32,704 bases of DNA, taken from CAZFIM01 sp964519615. Lineage in GTDB: Bacteria > Chloroflexota > Dehalococcoidia > GIF9 > UBA5629. Shown in pieces: positions 8,340-17,465 of this stretch. The stretch is from assembly GCA_964519615.1 (NCBI GenBank), contig CAZFIM010000030.1:1-32704 (forward strand). Direction: 5' to 3'. The translations under genes and the position numbers were made by a program. Positions within the stretch are counted from its first letter, which is position 1. Every line of letters starts with the position of its first letter. The notes below the pieces were generated by a model, which was given only the letters and a program-made list of their open reading frames with translations, did not search any database and was not told where the DNA came from.

Positions 8340-8391
8340 TTTCAAAAGGATATTTTTAATAAATAGTTTACGTTTTTTTGACCTTTTGAAA
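8340..8391. repeat. 10-bp inverted repeat flanking the Pho-box region
   Basis: TTTCAAAAGG (8340-8349) is the exact inverse of CCTTTTGAAA (8382-8391), separated by 32 bp. The spacing is long for one dimer, and the two arms enclose the first three Pho-box hexamers. It could be a second regulator's paired operator or chance in AT-rich DNA. Confidence 0.45.
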
Positions 8392-8420
8392 ACAGGACTA
8401 TAAAAACTGCTCTGTATACT
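8356..8420 (+). promoter_or_regulatory. Pho-box-type promoter of the dockerin/cohesin/pst operon
   Basis: Five degenerate hexamers fall on an exact 11-bp grid: TTAATA (8356), TTTACG (8367), TTGACC (8378), AAAACA (8389) and ATAAAA (8400-8405). A TATACT -10 lies at 8415-8420, with the same box-to-minus-10 distance as at 4881 and 26016. The individual hexamers are weaker than in those sites, so the call rests on period and spacing. Transcription would start near 8427, giving a leader of about 300 nt. Confidence 0.55.
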
Positions 8421-8730
8421 GGGAAATAGGAAAAAAGTCATAGTACTTTCTTCCTGGACAGCGGAGCTAAAAGAGAAGGGGAAGCAGTTATGACGATCTA
8501 GCAATCACCACTAACATACTTCCCAGGCTGATGGTCGAAACCAAGCCTGATTGAAAGTTTAGCTATTTTCCTGTGCATTTTCAAGTGGCTTTGGAACGCT
8601 GTAAACAAAAAAAAGGGAGGGTGACATATAGAGGTACTGTAAATCAAGCCACGGGCAGTTGGGCGGGAGGTGCAGCGAGGTAGCTGCAGATATAAAGAAA
8701 TGAAACGAATTAAAATAGGAGGAAAATACC
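8421..8730 (+). other. Long gene-free leader of the dockerin/cohesin operon, with stem-loops
   Basis: About 300 nt separate the predicted transcription start from the first gene, with no credible ORF. Two local stem-loops are visible. At 8524-8549, CAGGCT pairs with AGCCTG and encloses TGGT/ACCA around a CGAA loop. At 8671-8688, TGCAGC pairs with GCTGCA around six nt. A strong AGGAGG (8717-8722) ends the leader. It may be a structured regulatory leader, but I could not match it to a known riboswitch class. Confidence 0.4.
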
Positions 8731-9819
8731 TTGTTTAAATTAAATAAAGGTATATGGAGTATCCTGATTGCTGTTGCAGTAATCTTTTCTTTCATGATCC
8801 CGGCAGGGTTATCAATGGCAGCAGGACCTGTCAACGTACATTGTGTTGGCTCAACAACAGTGTATCCCATTGCGCAGCAGAGTGAATCTCTCTTTGAGAC
8901 AGCTTATCCCGATATAGATTTAACCCTTGAAGCAGCACCGGGCTCAGGCTCCAGTAACGGCTTTAACACGGTGCTGGCCGATGGCTGTGATGTGGGTATG
9001 GCCTCACGTTCACCCAAAGCGGGGGATGAGACCAATAAGGTAGATGCATGGCAAATAGCCAAAGACGCCGTCTGCATTATCGTCAAGAATAGCTCAAATA
9101 TGGCATTCCTTACCAATGTCACAAAAGCTCAACTCGAAACGATCTACGAAGCAGAGACCGGCATTACCTCACTATACTGGGATGATCCTTCTCTAGGATT
9201 TTCCGGTGCTCCCCATCAGCTCGTCGTTCCCCGCGCCCGGATCATCGGTTCCGGTACCCGCTCTTCTTTCCATGAACTGGTCCCGGTAGAAGAAGATAAA
9301 GAAGAAGTTACAATTAGCACGCTCGGACTTGATAGGCTTGATGGCAATCCTGATGTTGTAGACGCCATAAAGGCTAATGATTATCAGATCGGTTACTGCG
9401 GACTTGGTTTCATCTCCGATTCCGGCGTGAGAGCCGTAATGGTAGAGAGTGTCACTCCCAGCGTCAGCACTGTTCTCAATGGTAGCTATCCGATGTCACG
9501 TTCATTGTACATGATGACCCTCAAACCGCAGTATGATCCTACCTATAAACTCCAGTCACTTGATTATATCAACTGGGTTCTCAGTGATGCCGGACAGAAT
9601 ATTGTCGAGGCCAAAGGGTTCGTGCGGGTAAATCCCGTAGCTCCATACTGGGATATAAACGAAGACGGCCAGTGCAACATCTCCGATTTCGTCATGATGG
9701 GTAACAAATGGCAGATGACAGGCTCGGTTCCATGGGCACGAGAGGACCTAAATTCCGATGGTATCGTGAATGTCTCCGATTTCGTTATCCTTGGCAATCA
9801 CTGGCAGGAGACCTGGTAA
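8731..9819 (+). CDS. Secreted PstS-like phosphate-binding protein with C-terminal dockerin
   Basis: A periplasmic-binding-protein-fold phosphate receptor fused to a dockerin. The TTG start is fixed by AGGAGG 8 nt upstream. Residues 1-31 are a Sec signal peptide without a lipobox cysteine, so the protein is exported but not lipid-anchored. The PstS domain (about 33-300) keeps GSTTVYPIAQ, GSGSSNGFN, ASRSPK and IGSGTRSSFHEL, the segments that hold phosphate in this family. Residues 308-362 carry two calcium-binding dockerin repeats, DINEDGQCNISDFVMMGNKW and DLNSDGIVNVSDFVILGNHW, separated by a short linker. It is the first gene of a long co-directional run, 14 bp before a two-cohesin protein. 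The dockerin most likely tethers the receptor to cohesins encoded next door; that pairing is inferred. Confidence 0.9.
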   Translation: MFKLNKGIWSILIAVAVIFSFMIPAGLSMAAGPVNVHCVGSTTVYPIAQQSESLFETAYPDIDLTLEAAPGSGSSNGFNTVLADGCDVGMASRSPKAGDETNKVDAWQIAKDAVCIIVKNSSNMAFLTNVTKAQLETIYEAETGITSLYWDDPSLGFSGAPHQLVVPRARIIGSGTRSSFHELVPVEEDKEEVTISTLGLDRLDGNPDVVDAIKANDYQIGYCGLGFISDSGVRAVMVESVTPSVSTVLNGSYPMSRSLYMMTLKPQYDPTYKLQSLDYINWVLSDAGQNIVEAKGFVRVNPVAPYWDINEDGQCNISDFVMMGNKWQMTGSVPWAREDLNSDGIVNVSDFVILGNHWQETW

Positions 9820-9833
9820 TAAGGAGTTGATAG

Positions 9834-12263
9834 ATGAGAAAAATTTTTAAAAGACTAGCCAGCAAATCCAGAGTACTTCTCGGTGCTGCGCTTGCTGTTG
9901 GTATTATAAGCTCTATGGCAGTACCAGCAGGCAGCGTGGCAGCCGCCGGTACAAACTTATCCCTCACGCCGCAAAATCAGACTGTTGATGCGGGTAATAC
10001 TTTTTCAGTTGTTGTCGCCGTCGATACGGACACTGCCTCCCGAGGTTTTCAGGCTGGCCTTCAATTCGATGCCAGCAAATTGCAGTGTGATAGTGTATCA
10101 CTAACCGATACTTTCTATGCACCATGGGCTACAGCTAACGGTGCCATGGCGTTGCCTGTCGGATTACCGGCTGTTATAGATAATACAGCAGGCACCGTTT
10201 CTATTGTCGGTGTTACTCTTATGGGTGGCACAGGTGGACCCGTTGGCAGCGGAAACCTCATTACATACAACTTTACCGCTGAAGCCAGTGCAAGCGGTTC
10301 AGCCGATATCACTATTATTAACGGTATAGTCAACGATACAGCTGGCGGAGAATTAACTCTCAACCTTAATAATGGTACGGTTGATATTACCGCACTATTA
10401 CCTGATCTGGTTGTCAGCTCTGTCAGCACTTCATGGGTTGATCCTGCCACAGGAACCTACAATATTGACTTTACCGTAACTAATAATGGTTCAGTTACAG
10501 CAGATGCCAGCACTACCAGCATAAGTATTGATGGAGGCGAGGTAGCGACTGAGGTATGCTCAACGCTGGCAGCGGGTGCCAGTGAGTCCAGGACAGCAGG
10601 ACCATTCATCATATCTGGTGTAAATGATTCAGTCCAGGTATGTGCCGATAAAGATAACGTTGTGACTGAAGGCAACGAAACCAATCAGTGCGCTAATACC
10701 GATATAGACAGCTTCGCCGCAAAAATGAGCATCAGCCCTGCCACACAATCCGTTATACCGGGGCAGACAGTCACCGTAACGATCGGTGTAGACGCCACAG
10801 CGGCTACTCGCGGCGCTCAGGCTGGCATAACCTTTGACTCGAGCCTTCTGCAATGTGAAAGCGCAACCCTGAATGATACCTTCTATACTACGTGGGCCGC
10901 ATCAAACGGTTCAGTAGCCCTGCCCATAGGTATTCCGCCGGTAATTGATAATACTACCGGCAATGTATCTACTATGGGCATAGCGCTTGTAGGCGGATCA
11001 GGCGGCCCGGTAGGCTCCGGCACAATGGTCACCCTTGAATTCACTGCTTTGGCACAGGGTGTAGCTGACATCGAGCTCACTGATGCCCTGGTTATGAGTA
11101 CGGGAACAGACCCGCTCTCTCCCTTACAGGAAGAGTATGCACAGGTAGAGATCGCTACCGGCCAAACACCTGACCTGATTGTCTCACAAAAATATGAAGA
11201 GGTTGACCCTCAGACCGGCCAGTATACGATTACTTACGAAATTAAAAATGACATTCCTTTAACGAATTACGCCATTGCCGGCGCCAGCACCACCAGTATA
11301 TCCATTGATGGTATCGAAGTAGCTACCAGACCGTGCCCCGAGCTCGGCCCCCACGAGAGTTTTACTGAAACAGTAGGCCCCTTCACAATGACAGGTACAA
11401 GCGATGACATCGAAATCTGTGCTGACTGCGATAACGATGTTAATGAAGGCGCATGGGAAGGTAACAACTGCAGAACTAATACTCTCACCGATGAGCCTGA
11501 CCTGATCGTCACCAGTGTAATCGAAGACTGGGCACCAGGTTTTGTAGGTTCAAAATACAACGTAACATTCACCGTAAAAAATGTTGGAGCTGCTGAAGCT
11601 GCAGCAAGCATCACCAGTATAAAAGCCGATGGTGTTGAGAAGGCTACTGATTCATGTCCGGCACTGGTTGCCGGCGCTACTCATACAGCTACTGTTGGCC
11701 CCTTCACCATAACTGGTGAAGTCGACGAGGTGGAAGTCTGTGCAGATAAGAGCAATGTCGTTGCAGAAACCGATGAGACCAACAACTGTCGCGATAACCT
11801 GTATTCCATGAACGTATCGCTGGACGGTACCATAGTCCAGGGAAACATCGCGGCAGAGATTATCCTCACCCCTCCCGATGATATCTATGACTGGGTTCTG
11901 CATGTCGGACAGAATAACAAAGAGGGAACGCTCAACGTGAAGTGTAATACGAGCTGGCGTGCAGATATCAGCGATGACGAACCGACAACTGCCGGACATA
12001 TGACCGGCTGGAATGGCGCGACTTTCAACACGGCAAAACAACTTGCCGAGCCATTTATTGCCAAATGTGATGCAGAAGGTACCGAAGTTACCCTTCCCGG
12101 ACCGGGTATGATCGCAATCGGCGAAGTAATGGAACAGAACGGGAACGATGGGGAAGACTTCGAACTCGAGTTCAATCAGGAAGTTCTGTGGTCCGATGGG
12201 ATTCTAACTGACGGTAATGCTTACCGCATAGTATTGACTTTCAGCGGCTCACCAAGCTTCTAA
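9834..12263 (+). CDS. Secreted scaffold with two cohesins and three CARDB domains
   Basis: An 809-residue surface protein with a signal peptide (about 1-38). The modules in order are: cohesin 1 (39-186), CARDB 1 (189-292), cohesin 2 (296-442), CARDB 2 (446-552), CARDB 3 (554-657) and a distinct C-terminal beta-rich domain (about 659-809; DWVLHVGQNN, SWRADISDD, AYRIVLTFSGS). The cohesins share LQCxS, an FY.xWA motif and a P..IDN motif. The CARDB domains share PDL.V, a GPF motif and vCAD..N..E..E.N.C. There is no C-terminal membrane helix, so surface retention must come from the C-terminal domain or partners. An AAGGAG site precedes the ATG. Cohesins bind dockerins, so it is the natural receptor for the preceding PstS-dockerin. 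The C-terminal domain resembles in layout WxL-type wall-binding domains, which is a guess. Confidence 0.85.
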   Translation: MRKIFKRLASKSRVLLGAALAVGIISSMAVPAGSVAAAGTNLSLTPQNQTVDAGNTFSVVVAVDTDTASRGFQAGLQFDASKLQCDSVSLTDTFYAPWATANGAMALPVGLPAVIDNTAGTVSIVGVTLMGGTGGPVGSGNLITYNFTAEASASGSADITIINGIVNDTAGGELTLNLNNGTVDITALLPDLVVSSVSTSWVDPATGTYNIDFTVTNNGSVTADASTTSISIDGGEVATEVCSTLAAGASESRTAGPFIISGVNDSVQVCADKDNVVTEGNETNQCANTDIDSFAAKMSISPATQSVIPGQTVTVTIGVDATAATRGAQAGITFDSSLLQCESATLNDTFYTTWAASNGSVALPIGIPPVIDNTTGNVSTMGIALVGGSGGPVGSGTMVTLEFTALAQGVADIELTDALVMSTGTDPLSPLQEEYAQVEIATGQTPDLIVSQKYEEVDPQTGQYTITYEIKNDIPLTNYAIAGASTTSISIDGIEVATRPCPELGPHESFTETVGPFTMTGTSDDIEICADCDNDVNEGAWEGNNCRTNTLTDEPDLIVTSVIEDWAPGFVGSKYNVTFTVKNVGAAEAAASITSIKADGVEKATDSCPALVAGATHTATVGPFTITGEVDEVEVCADKSNVVAETDETNNCRDNLYSMNVSLDGTIVQGNIAAEIILTPPDDIYDWVLHVGQNNKEGTLNVKCNTSWRADISDDEPTTAGHMTGWNGATFNTAKQLAEPFIAKCDAEGTEVTLPGPGMIAIGEVMEQNGNDGEDFELEFNQEVLWSDGILTDGNAYRIVLTFSGSPSF

Positions 12264-12275
12264 ACCATTCAGATA

Positions 12276-12307
12276 GTAGATGGCAGCCTTAAAAGGCTGC
12301 CATCTAC
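12276..12307 (+). terminator. Strong intercistronic hairpin after the first scaffold gene
   Basis: GTAGATGGCAGCCTT (12276-12290) and AAGGCTGCCATCTAC (12293-12307) form a perfect 15-bp stem. Allowing a normal loop leaves 13 bp with loop TTAAAA. It is followed by AGCTATAG, not a T run. It may partially terminate transcription, or protect the 3' end of the upstream PstS-dockerin/scaffold message so that those two proteins are made in excess. Confidence 0.6.
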
Positions 12308-12336
12308 AGCTATAGCAGCGGGAAGGGAACAATGAA

Positions 12337-13287
12337 ATGAGAAGTTTATTTAATGAAGGAAAAAAAGCACTGCTGGCAGTCATGCCCCTTTTTGTTTTAT
12401 TTTTGCTTAATCCGTTCACGGTGCTGGCCGATACCAGCCTGAAAGTGGAAGGTGCTTCTTTTATTACGGAGGTAACGCCCGGAAATACTTATACTCATAC
12501 CATGGTGGTAAGCCTCGAAGGGGATAGTCCTCCCCTGGAAATGAAGGTCGATATCAACGGATTCGGGCAAACGCTTGATGGTTCATATGAACCACTTGCG
12601 GCAGAAAATGATTCCAATCCAAATAGTGGACGTACATTTATTACTCATATCGATAAGGCAACATTTCACCTTGAGCCGGGTGCATCAGAGGTAGTAACTG
12701 CTACAATAACTGTTCCCGATGACATAGGTCCGGGCAGCAAATATGCCATTATCCATATTCATAGCCAGCCGGGTGGCTCCGGTGGCGTGGGCGTCATTCT
12801 GGCTGCTAACGTTCCGGTTGTTCTTTCGACACAGGGCTTTATCAAAGAGGGAAATATCACTGATTTAAGTATTGTAAAAGCCGTACGAGGCGAACCGATA
12901 GAGATATCCACCATATTTCAAAATAAAGGCAATCATCACTTTAAAGTATTCAATGAGCTTGCTATAAGCGACAAGAACGGACGTGCTCTGGCATCTTATA
13001 CCTCGCCTTTAACCTTCTCATCCGTAATTCCCCCATATGCCTACCAGTTTGAAAGCTCTCTTGTACTGCCGCAGGCGATCGCTACTGGTACTTATACGGT
13101 AGCCTCAAGTGTTATTTCGGAAGACGGCACAATTATGGATACGCAGACTACCACTTTCCAACTGGAAAATGAAAGCACCATGACCAGAATTAACTGGTCA
13201 ATGTTCGGTATCTTGATGGCATGTATCCTGGTGATCGGATTCCTGATACTCGTGCTTATCCGTAGAAAGCAGAGCGGCTACTATTAA
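12337..13287 (+). CDS. DUF916-like (WxL-interacting-protein type) membrane-anchored surface protein
   Basis: A 316-residue exported protein: signal peptide (about 1-31), two beta-rich domains and one transmembrane helix near the C terminus (about 283-305) followed by a basic RRKQ tail. The N-terminal domain has EVTPGNTYTHTMVV, MKVDINGFGQTLDGSYEPL and FHLEPGASEVVTATITVP. The second domain begins near NITDLSIVKA and has the pattern of an Ig-like domain that ends before the helix. This order (signal, DUF916, second beta domain, C-terminal helix) is that of WxL-interacting proteins of Firmicutes, which hold partner proteins at the wall. Sequence-level assignment is from memory of the family pattern, so only moderately sure. 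It carries no cohesin but lies between two cohesin genes. Confidence 0.55.
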   Translation: MRSLFNEGKKALLAVMPLFVLFLLNPFTVLADTSLKVEGASFITEVTPGNTYTHTMVVSLEGDSPPLEMKVDINGFGQTLDGSYEPLAAENDSNPNSGRTFITHIDKATFHLEPGASEVVTATITVPDDIGPGSKYAIIHIHSQPGGSGGVGVILAANVPVVLSTQGFIKEGNITDLSIVKAVRGEPIEISTIFQNKGNHHFKVFNELAISDKNGRALASYTSPLTFSSVIPPYAYQFESSLVLPQAIATGTYTVASSVISEDGTIMDTQTTTFQLENESTMTRINWSMFGILMACILVIGFLILVLIRRKQSGYY

Positions 13288-13387
13288 ATATGAGGAAGGA
13301 TTGTGGCTATTGAATCTCCTCAGAAAACTCTGATCCGGAGAATACGTACTAATAAATTGGCTGCAGATTTATAGCATAAGTACTTCT

Positions 13388-16270
13388 ATGATAAAAAAAA
13401 CGGGAATAGGTAAATATACAGGTCTGGGGTTGACCCTTGCTCTCCTATTTTTCAGCCTCATGCCGATAAAAGCGACTATGGCAGCAGGTACAAGCCTCGC
13501 TGTTACGCCTGTAAATCAAACTATTGAAATTGGGGATACCGTATCCATTGGTATATCTCTAACCACAGATGTACCGGTAATCGGTGCGATGCTGACTGTC
13601 AATTATTCTCCTTCGATACTGAGATGCGATAGTGTAGAAGAAGGAACGCTGTTAATTACCTGGGCACAATCACATGGTGGATTTACCAATGTTATTCCCA
13701 CACCTCCCGTAATCGATGAAAACAGCGGCACCATTTCGCTCTGCATTTGTATTCAGGGTGTATCAACTGGCGGCCCGACAGGGACAGGAACCTTCTGTTT
13801 GGCCAATTTTACGGCTTTATCTGAGGGCACCTCGACCATAACGATAAGTGATGTATCGGTTGTTGCTGCCAGCGGGATAATCCTGACAGAGACCGAAAGG
13901 TCCATTGGACAGATAATAGTAGAACAGAATTCAGGCTCCGACCCCAATCCTGATCCTGATACGGGTACACCGTTTGCGAACGGTGAAAACGCTCTAAGTG
14001 TAAATCCATACTGTCAGTCAGTTGAGATCGGCGATACTATAGATATCAACATAGCTATTGAGACAGACCTTCCTTCGCGTGGAATGGAATGTGGTTTGAG
14101 CTTCGATGCGGCTATCCTGCGCTGTGATGGTGTGAGTTTAAATGATACGTTCTATGGCCCGTGGGCTTCAGATAACGATGGTATGGCCTTACCAGTGGGA
14201 ATTCCGGCAACTATCGATAATATCAATGGCATTGTTGAACCTGCAGGAGTAGCAATTTTTGGCGGCAATACAGGCGGGCCTACGGGCTCAGGTGCAGTAT
14301 TCACCTATCATTTTGAAGCACTTGCCAATGGAAGTGCGCCTGTTTCCATTACGGATACCTGGGTTACTGATGTAGACGGTCTGGAAATCCCAATGTCGAT
14401 AAATAATGGTCAAATTAAAGTAGGTCTGCCTTGCTCTATGCCGGACCTTTCCCTTCGCAGCCTTTCAAAGCAATGGATTACGGAAGGTTCTCAATATAAA
14501 CTGACTTGTATAATTGATAATGAAAGCTCCGTCAACACACCTGCCAGCAACACTCTCATTAATATAGACGGGATGGAGGTGGCAACCATTATCTGTCCTG
14601 CGCTTGACGGCGGGCAAAGTGCCACTGTTACTAGCGACCCCATTACAATTTCAGATATCACCGATGAGATCGAAGTATGCGCCGATGGGGATAACAGCAT
14701 CGTAGAAACCAACGAGCAGAATAACTGCCAGACTCTTACCGTTTCATTGCTGCCCGGTATACCTTCTTCACTTAGCGCCACCGCCTCTAGTTCTACTACC
14801 GTGACCTTGAACTGGGTAGATAATGCTGATAATGAGACAGGTTTTAATATCGAGAGAGCGATTGATTCTGCTTTCAGCAAAGACCTGAGAACGTATGATG
14901 TCGGTAGCGATATAACTGGCTTCAGCGATGGCTATGTCTATCCATCAACTACATATTATTACCGCATATGTGCAACTAATGAGGCCGGCAATTCCGAATG
15001 GGCAAGCTATACCTCGATTACAACAACTTCAGCAATACTGGACTTGGACCTGCCCAAGGACCCCACCGGACTTGAGTTTACCGTAACTGATGGTAAAGAG
15101 GTTAAATTAACCTGGAGAGACAATGCTCTCAATGAAACCGGTTTTCGTATTCAGCGCGCCACCAATTCCAGTTTTACAAATAATGAACGGTCTTACACCA
15201 CAAATAAAAACTCATTGACCTATACAGATACAGGTGGGGTCTCAGCCGGTACAACCTATTACTACCGTGTACAGGCTTATAACGATGACGGTGATTCCGC
15301 CTGGACAAACGTAGTAGAGGTACCCATACCCGGGGCACCAGTTGACTTGACAGCCACTATTATAAATATCGACCAGGTTAACCTCGCCTGGGAGGATACA
15401 GCCAATAACGAAAGAGGATACCGCATAGAAAGGTCCACAAACAGTGCTTTTAATAGCGGACTTATCTCTTTTCATGTAGGTATGAACGGTGAATACTATG
15501 CTGATATACAGGTAGAACCATCAACTACTTATTATTACCGCGTATACGCTTTTAATGATGAATGCGACTCACCAGCCTCTAATAGTGTGGTGATAACAAT
15601 GCCCTCAGACCCGGACACTCCTCCGCCACCGCCTCCAGCGCAGCGTGTTGATATCGCAGACAAGATTAGTGATATCGGCATGGTCAATAAAGATATCAAG
15701 CTTACTAACATCAGCGGTATTAAAGAGTTGGTACTGGATAGTGGTTGTCTTGCACTGTGCCGCGATGGCACACCGCTGAAAACCATAGAAGTGGGTTTCG
15801 TAGATTTGCCCCCTCTGGTGCGTAATGAATACAGTCTCTTAAGCTGCCCTTCAGTCTTCAAGCCGATAAAGTGGGTTAATATACCTCCAATTACAATAGC
15901 TTTCGAACATACTGGTTCGATAATAGGACAGATTCTCGCTCTCACACCGGAAGGTAGTGTTTTCATACCTTCCGGCAAACTGACGCTGGAATATGACCCC
16001 ACATCATTTGATACCGCTATGAATGATAAAGACCTGGTAATAGCGTATTACAACGTAGAAACCGGTAAATGGATCGAGCTTAGATCTTCTGTCGATACTG
16101 AAGACCATACAATCACCGCTGACCTGGACCATTTCAGTATCTACGCCATTATGCGAAAAGGCGAGGTGATAGTTGACTGGTGGAAACTGGCCGGGATACT
16201 GGCAGCGGAAGTCTTTATCGGTATTTCCTTTATCATTTTCACAGGCAGAAGACGGCTATTTACAAATTGA
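13388..16270 (+). CDS. Membrane-anchored scaffold with two cohesins, CARDB and three fibronectin-III domains
   Basis: The largest surface protein here, 960 residues. Signal peptide (about 1-33); cohesin A (34-180); an acidic Asp/Pro linker (about 183-198); cohesin B (200-346); CARDB (350-455); and three tandem fibronectin-III domains (about 457-740), each with a version of TVTLNW, ETGFxIxRA and TTYYYRV. A PPPPPP linker follows, then a beta domain (about 755-925; NKDIKLTNISGIKEL, WIELRSSVDTEDHTITADLDHFSIYAIM) of the kind that precedes membrane anchors in surface proteins. A transmembrane helix lies at about 931-952 with an RRR stop-transfer tail. Cohesin A is more divergent than B and lacks the FY.PWA motif. 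No clear ribosome-binding site was found. It probably projects the cohesins well away from the membrane. Confidence 0.85.
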   Translation: MIKKTGIGKYTGLGLTLALLFFSLMPIKATMAAGTSLAVTPVNQTIEIGDTVSIGISLTTDVPVIGAMLTVNYSPSILRCDSVEEGTLLITWAQSHGGFTNVIPTPPVIDENSGTISLCICIQGVSTGGPTGTGTFCLANFTALSEGTSTITISDVSVVAASGIILTETERSIGQIIVEQNSGSDPNPDPDTGTPFANGENALSVNPYCQSVEIGDTIDINIAIETDLPSRGMECGLSFDAAILRCDGVSLNDTFYGPWASDNDGMALPVGIPATIDNINGIVEPAGVAIFGGNTGGPTGSGAVFTYHFEALANGSAPVSITDTWVTDVDGLEIPMSINNGQIKVGLPCSMPDLSLRSLSKQWITEGSQYKLTCIIDNESSVNTPASNTLINIDGMEVATIICPALDGGQSATVTSDPITISDITDEIEVCADGDNSIVETNEQNNCQTLTVSLLPGIPSSLSATASSSTTVTLNWVDNADNETGFNIERAIDSAFSKDLRTYDVGSDITGFSDGYVYPSTTYYYRICATNEAGNSEWASYTSITTTSAILDLDLPKDPTGLEFTVTDGKEVKLTWRDNALNETGFRIQRATNSSFTNNERSYTTNKNSLTYTDTGGVSAGTTYYYRVQAYNDDGDSAWTNVVEVPIPGAPVDLTATIINIDQVNLAWEDTANNERGYRIERSTNSAFNSGLISFHVGMNGEYYADIQVEPSTTYYYRVYAFNDECDSPASNSVVITMPSDPDTPPPPPPAQRVDIADKISDIGMVNKDIKLTNISGIKELVLDSGCLALCRDGTPLKTIEVGFVDLPPLVRNEYSLLSCPSVFKPIKWVNIPPITIAFEHTGSIIGQILALTPEGSVFIPSGKLTLEYDPTSFDTAMNDKDLVIAYYNVETGKWIELRSSVDTEDHTITADLDHFSIYAIMRKGEVIVDWWKLAGILAAEVFIGISFIIFTGRRRLFTN

Positions 16271-16282
16271 CATGGTGAAGAA

Positions 16283-17449
16283 ATGAGAGGTAAATTTCAT
16301 ATTTTGTACAATTACAAATTTTTAAGACTATTATTCCTTTTCAGTTTACTGATTGTCCTGTCAATACCTGTATTACCCACCACACCCGCCCTTGCCAATC
16401 CTGGCGCTATTTTGAGCATAAGCCCTGACAATATTGAGGTGGAAGCTAATGACAGTTTTGATGTGTCTGTAACCATAGATTGCGACGAGCCTACAACAGC
16501 TATGCAATGTGGTATCAAGTTTACATCCGGCATACTGCAGTGTGATGGCATAGATGTGATCGACGATTTCTATGCACCCTGGGCCAGTTCAAAAGGTGCC
16601 TCAGTTTTATCAGTGGGCATACCACCGACTATCGATAACAGCTCCGGCACTATCGATCTTATCAGTCTTACAATAATGATGTTCAGCACTGGAGAGGAAA
16701 GGCTTACAGGAGCAACTGGCACCGGCACACTCTTTACGCTGCACTTCACAGCCTTAACGAATGGAACCGCCGCGATCGAACTCACTGAAAGCATGATATC
16801 AGAGCCAACATACGGTGAACCAATTCAGTTAACAGTAAACAATGGATTGGTAGGAGTGGGAGGCGCGCCTGTTACGCCTGATAAATCCGACCTGGTTATC
16901 GAAGAAATGACAGCCGAATGGATTGACCAGGGCGCCGGGACCTATAACGTGCGCTATACCATAAAGAATAACGGCTCTGTCGATGCAAAAGAGACTATTA
17001 CAGACATAATCATCAATGGCACATCCGAACAGGAAGAGACCTGTTCGGAACTCTCTGCAGGCGAAAGCGAAGAAATAATCACGGGCCCGTACACCTTATC
17101 GGGCAGCAGTGCTGACATACGTATCTGCGCAGACAAGGAAGGTATTATTGTCGAGGGCAATGAAAGTAATAATTGCTGGGAGATTCGCATCGACAAGAAT
17201 TCTACTGAGCAAAGCGCCACTTCCCCCACACAATCAACACAGACTACTACAGGAACATCAGAGGAAACCGTAGCATCAGAAACAGAACAGGTAGAAGCTG
17301 AGGCTACGCCGTCCTCAGGACCGCCGGTATATATCCCTTCTCAACCGGGACCCACTCCCGGAATCACTATTCCCTGGATTTACCTGGGCGGGATTATTGG
17401 AGCAATACTAGTAACGGCGATGGTTATCATCGTCTTAAAAAAGAATTAA
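16283..17449 (+). CDS. Membrane-anchored protein with one cohesin and one CARDB domain
   Basis: A 388-residue exported protein. A signal peptide (about 1-38) is followed by one cohesin (about 41-195; LQCDGI, FYAPWASSKG, GIPPTIDNSSG) and one CARDB domain (about 205-305; TYNVRYTIKNNGS, CADKEG, ESNNC). A Ser/Thr/Glu-rich stalk (about 306-350), a Pro/Gly hinge and a C-terminal transmembrane helix (about 364-385) ending in KKN complete it. The start lies 13 bp after the preceding stop, with only a weak ribosome-binding site. It is a short membrane-proximal cohesin carrier, a simpler version of the two large scaffolds. Dockerin binding is inferred from the fold. Confidence 0.85.
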   Translation: MRGKFHILYNYKFLRLLFLFSLLIVLSIPVLPTTPALANPGAILSISPDNIEVEANDSFDVSVTIDCDEPTTAMQCGIKFTSGILQCDGIDVIDDFYAPWASSKGASVLSVGIPPTIDNSSGTIDLISLTIMMFSTGEERLTGATGTGTLFTLHFTALTNGTAAIELTESMISEPTYGEPIQLTVNNGLVGVGGAPVTPDKSDLVIEEMTAEWIDQGAGTYNVRYTIKNNGSVDAKETITDIIINGTSEQEETCSELSAGESEEIITGPYTLSGSSADIRICADKEGIIVEGNESNNCWEIRIDKNSTEQSATSPTQSTQTTTGTSEETVASETEQVEAEATPSSGPPVYIPSQPGPTPGITIPWIYLGGIIGAILVTAMVIIVLKKN

Positions 17450-17465
17450 TAAAAAGGAGTCAGTC

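Noticed and set aside
8490..8501. Tiny leader ORF (ATGACGATCTAG) after a purine-rich tract
   Set aside because: Only three codons; nothing beyond chance supports translation.
8600..8700. Possible cyclic-di-GMP (GEMM) riboswitch in the leader, because of AAGCCACGGGC and GGTAGC-like segments
   Set aside because: The first conserved half (GGCAAACC with its tetraloop stem) is absent and the helices do not fit the class, so it is described only as a stem-loop-bearing leader.
9564..16002. Numerous minus-strand open frames opposite the cohesin and scaffold genes
   Set aside because: They are antisense shadows of repetitive, Thr/Ser/Val-rich coding sequence with no ribosome-binding sites or recognisable domains.
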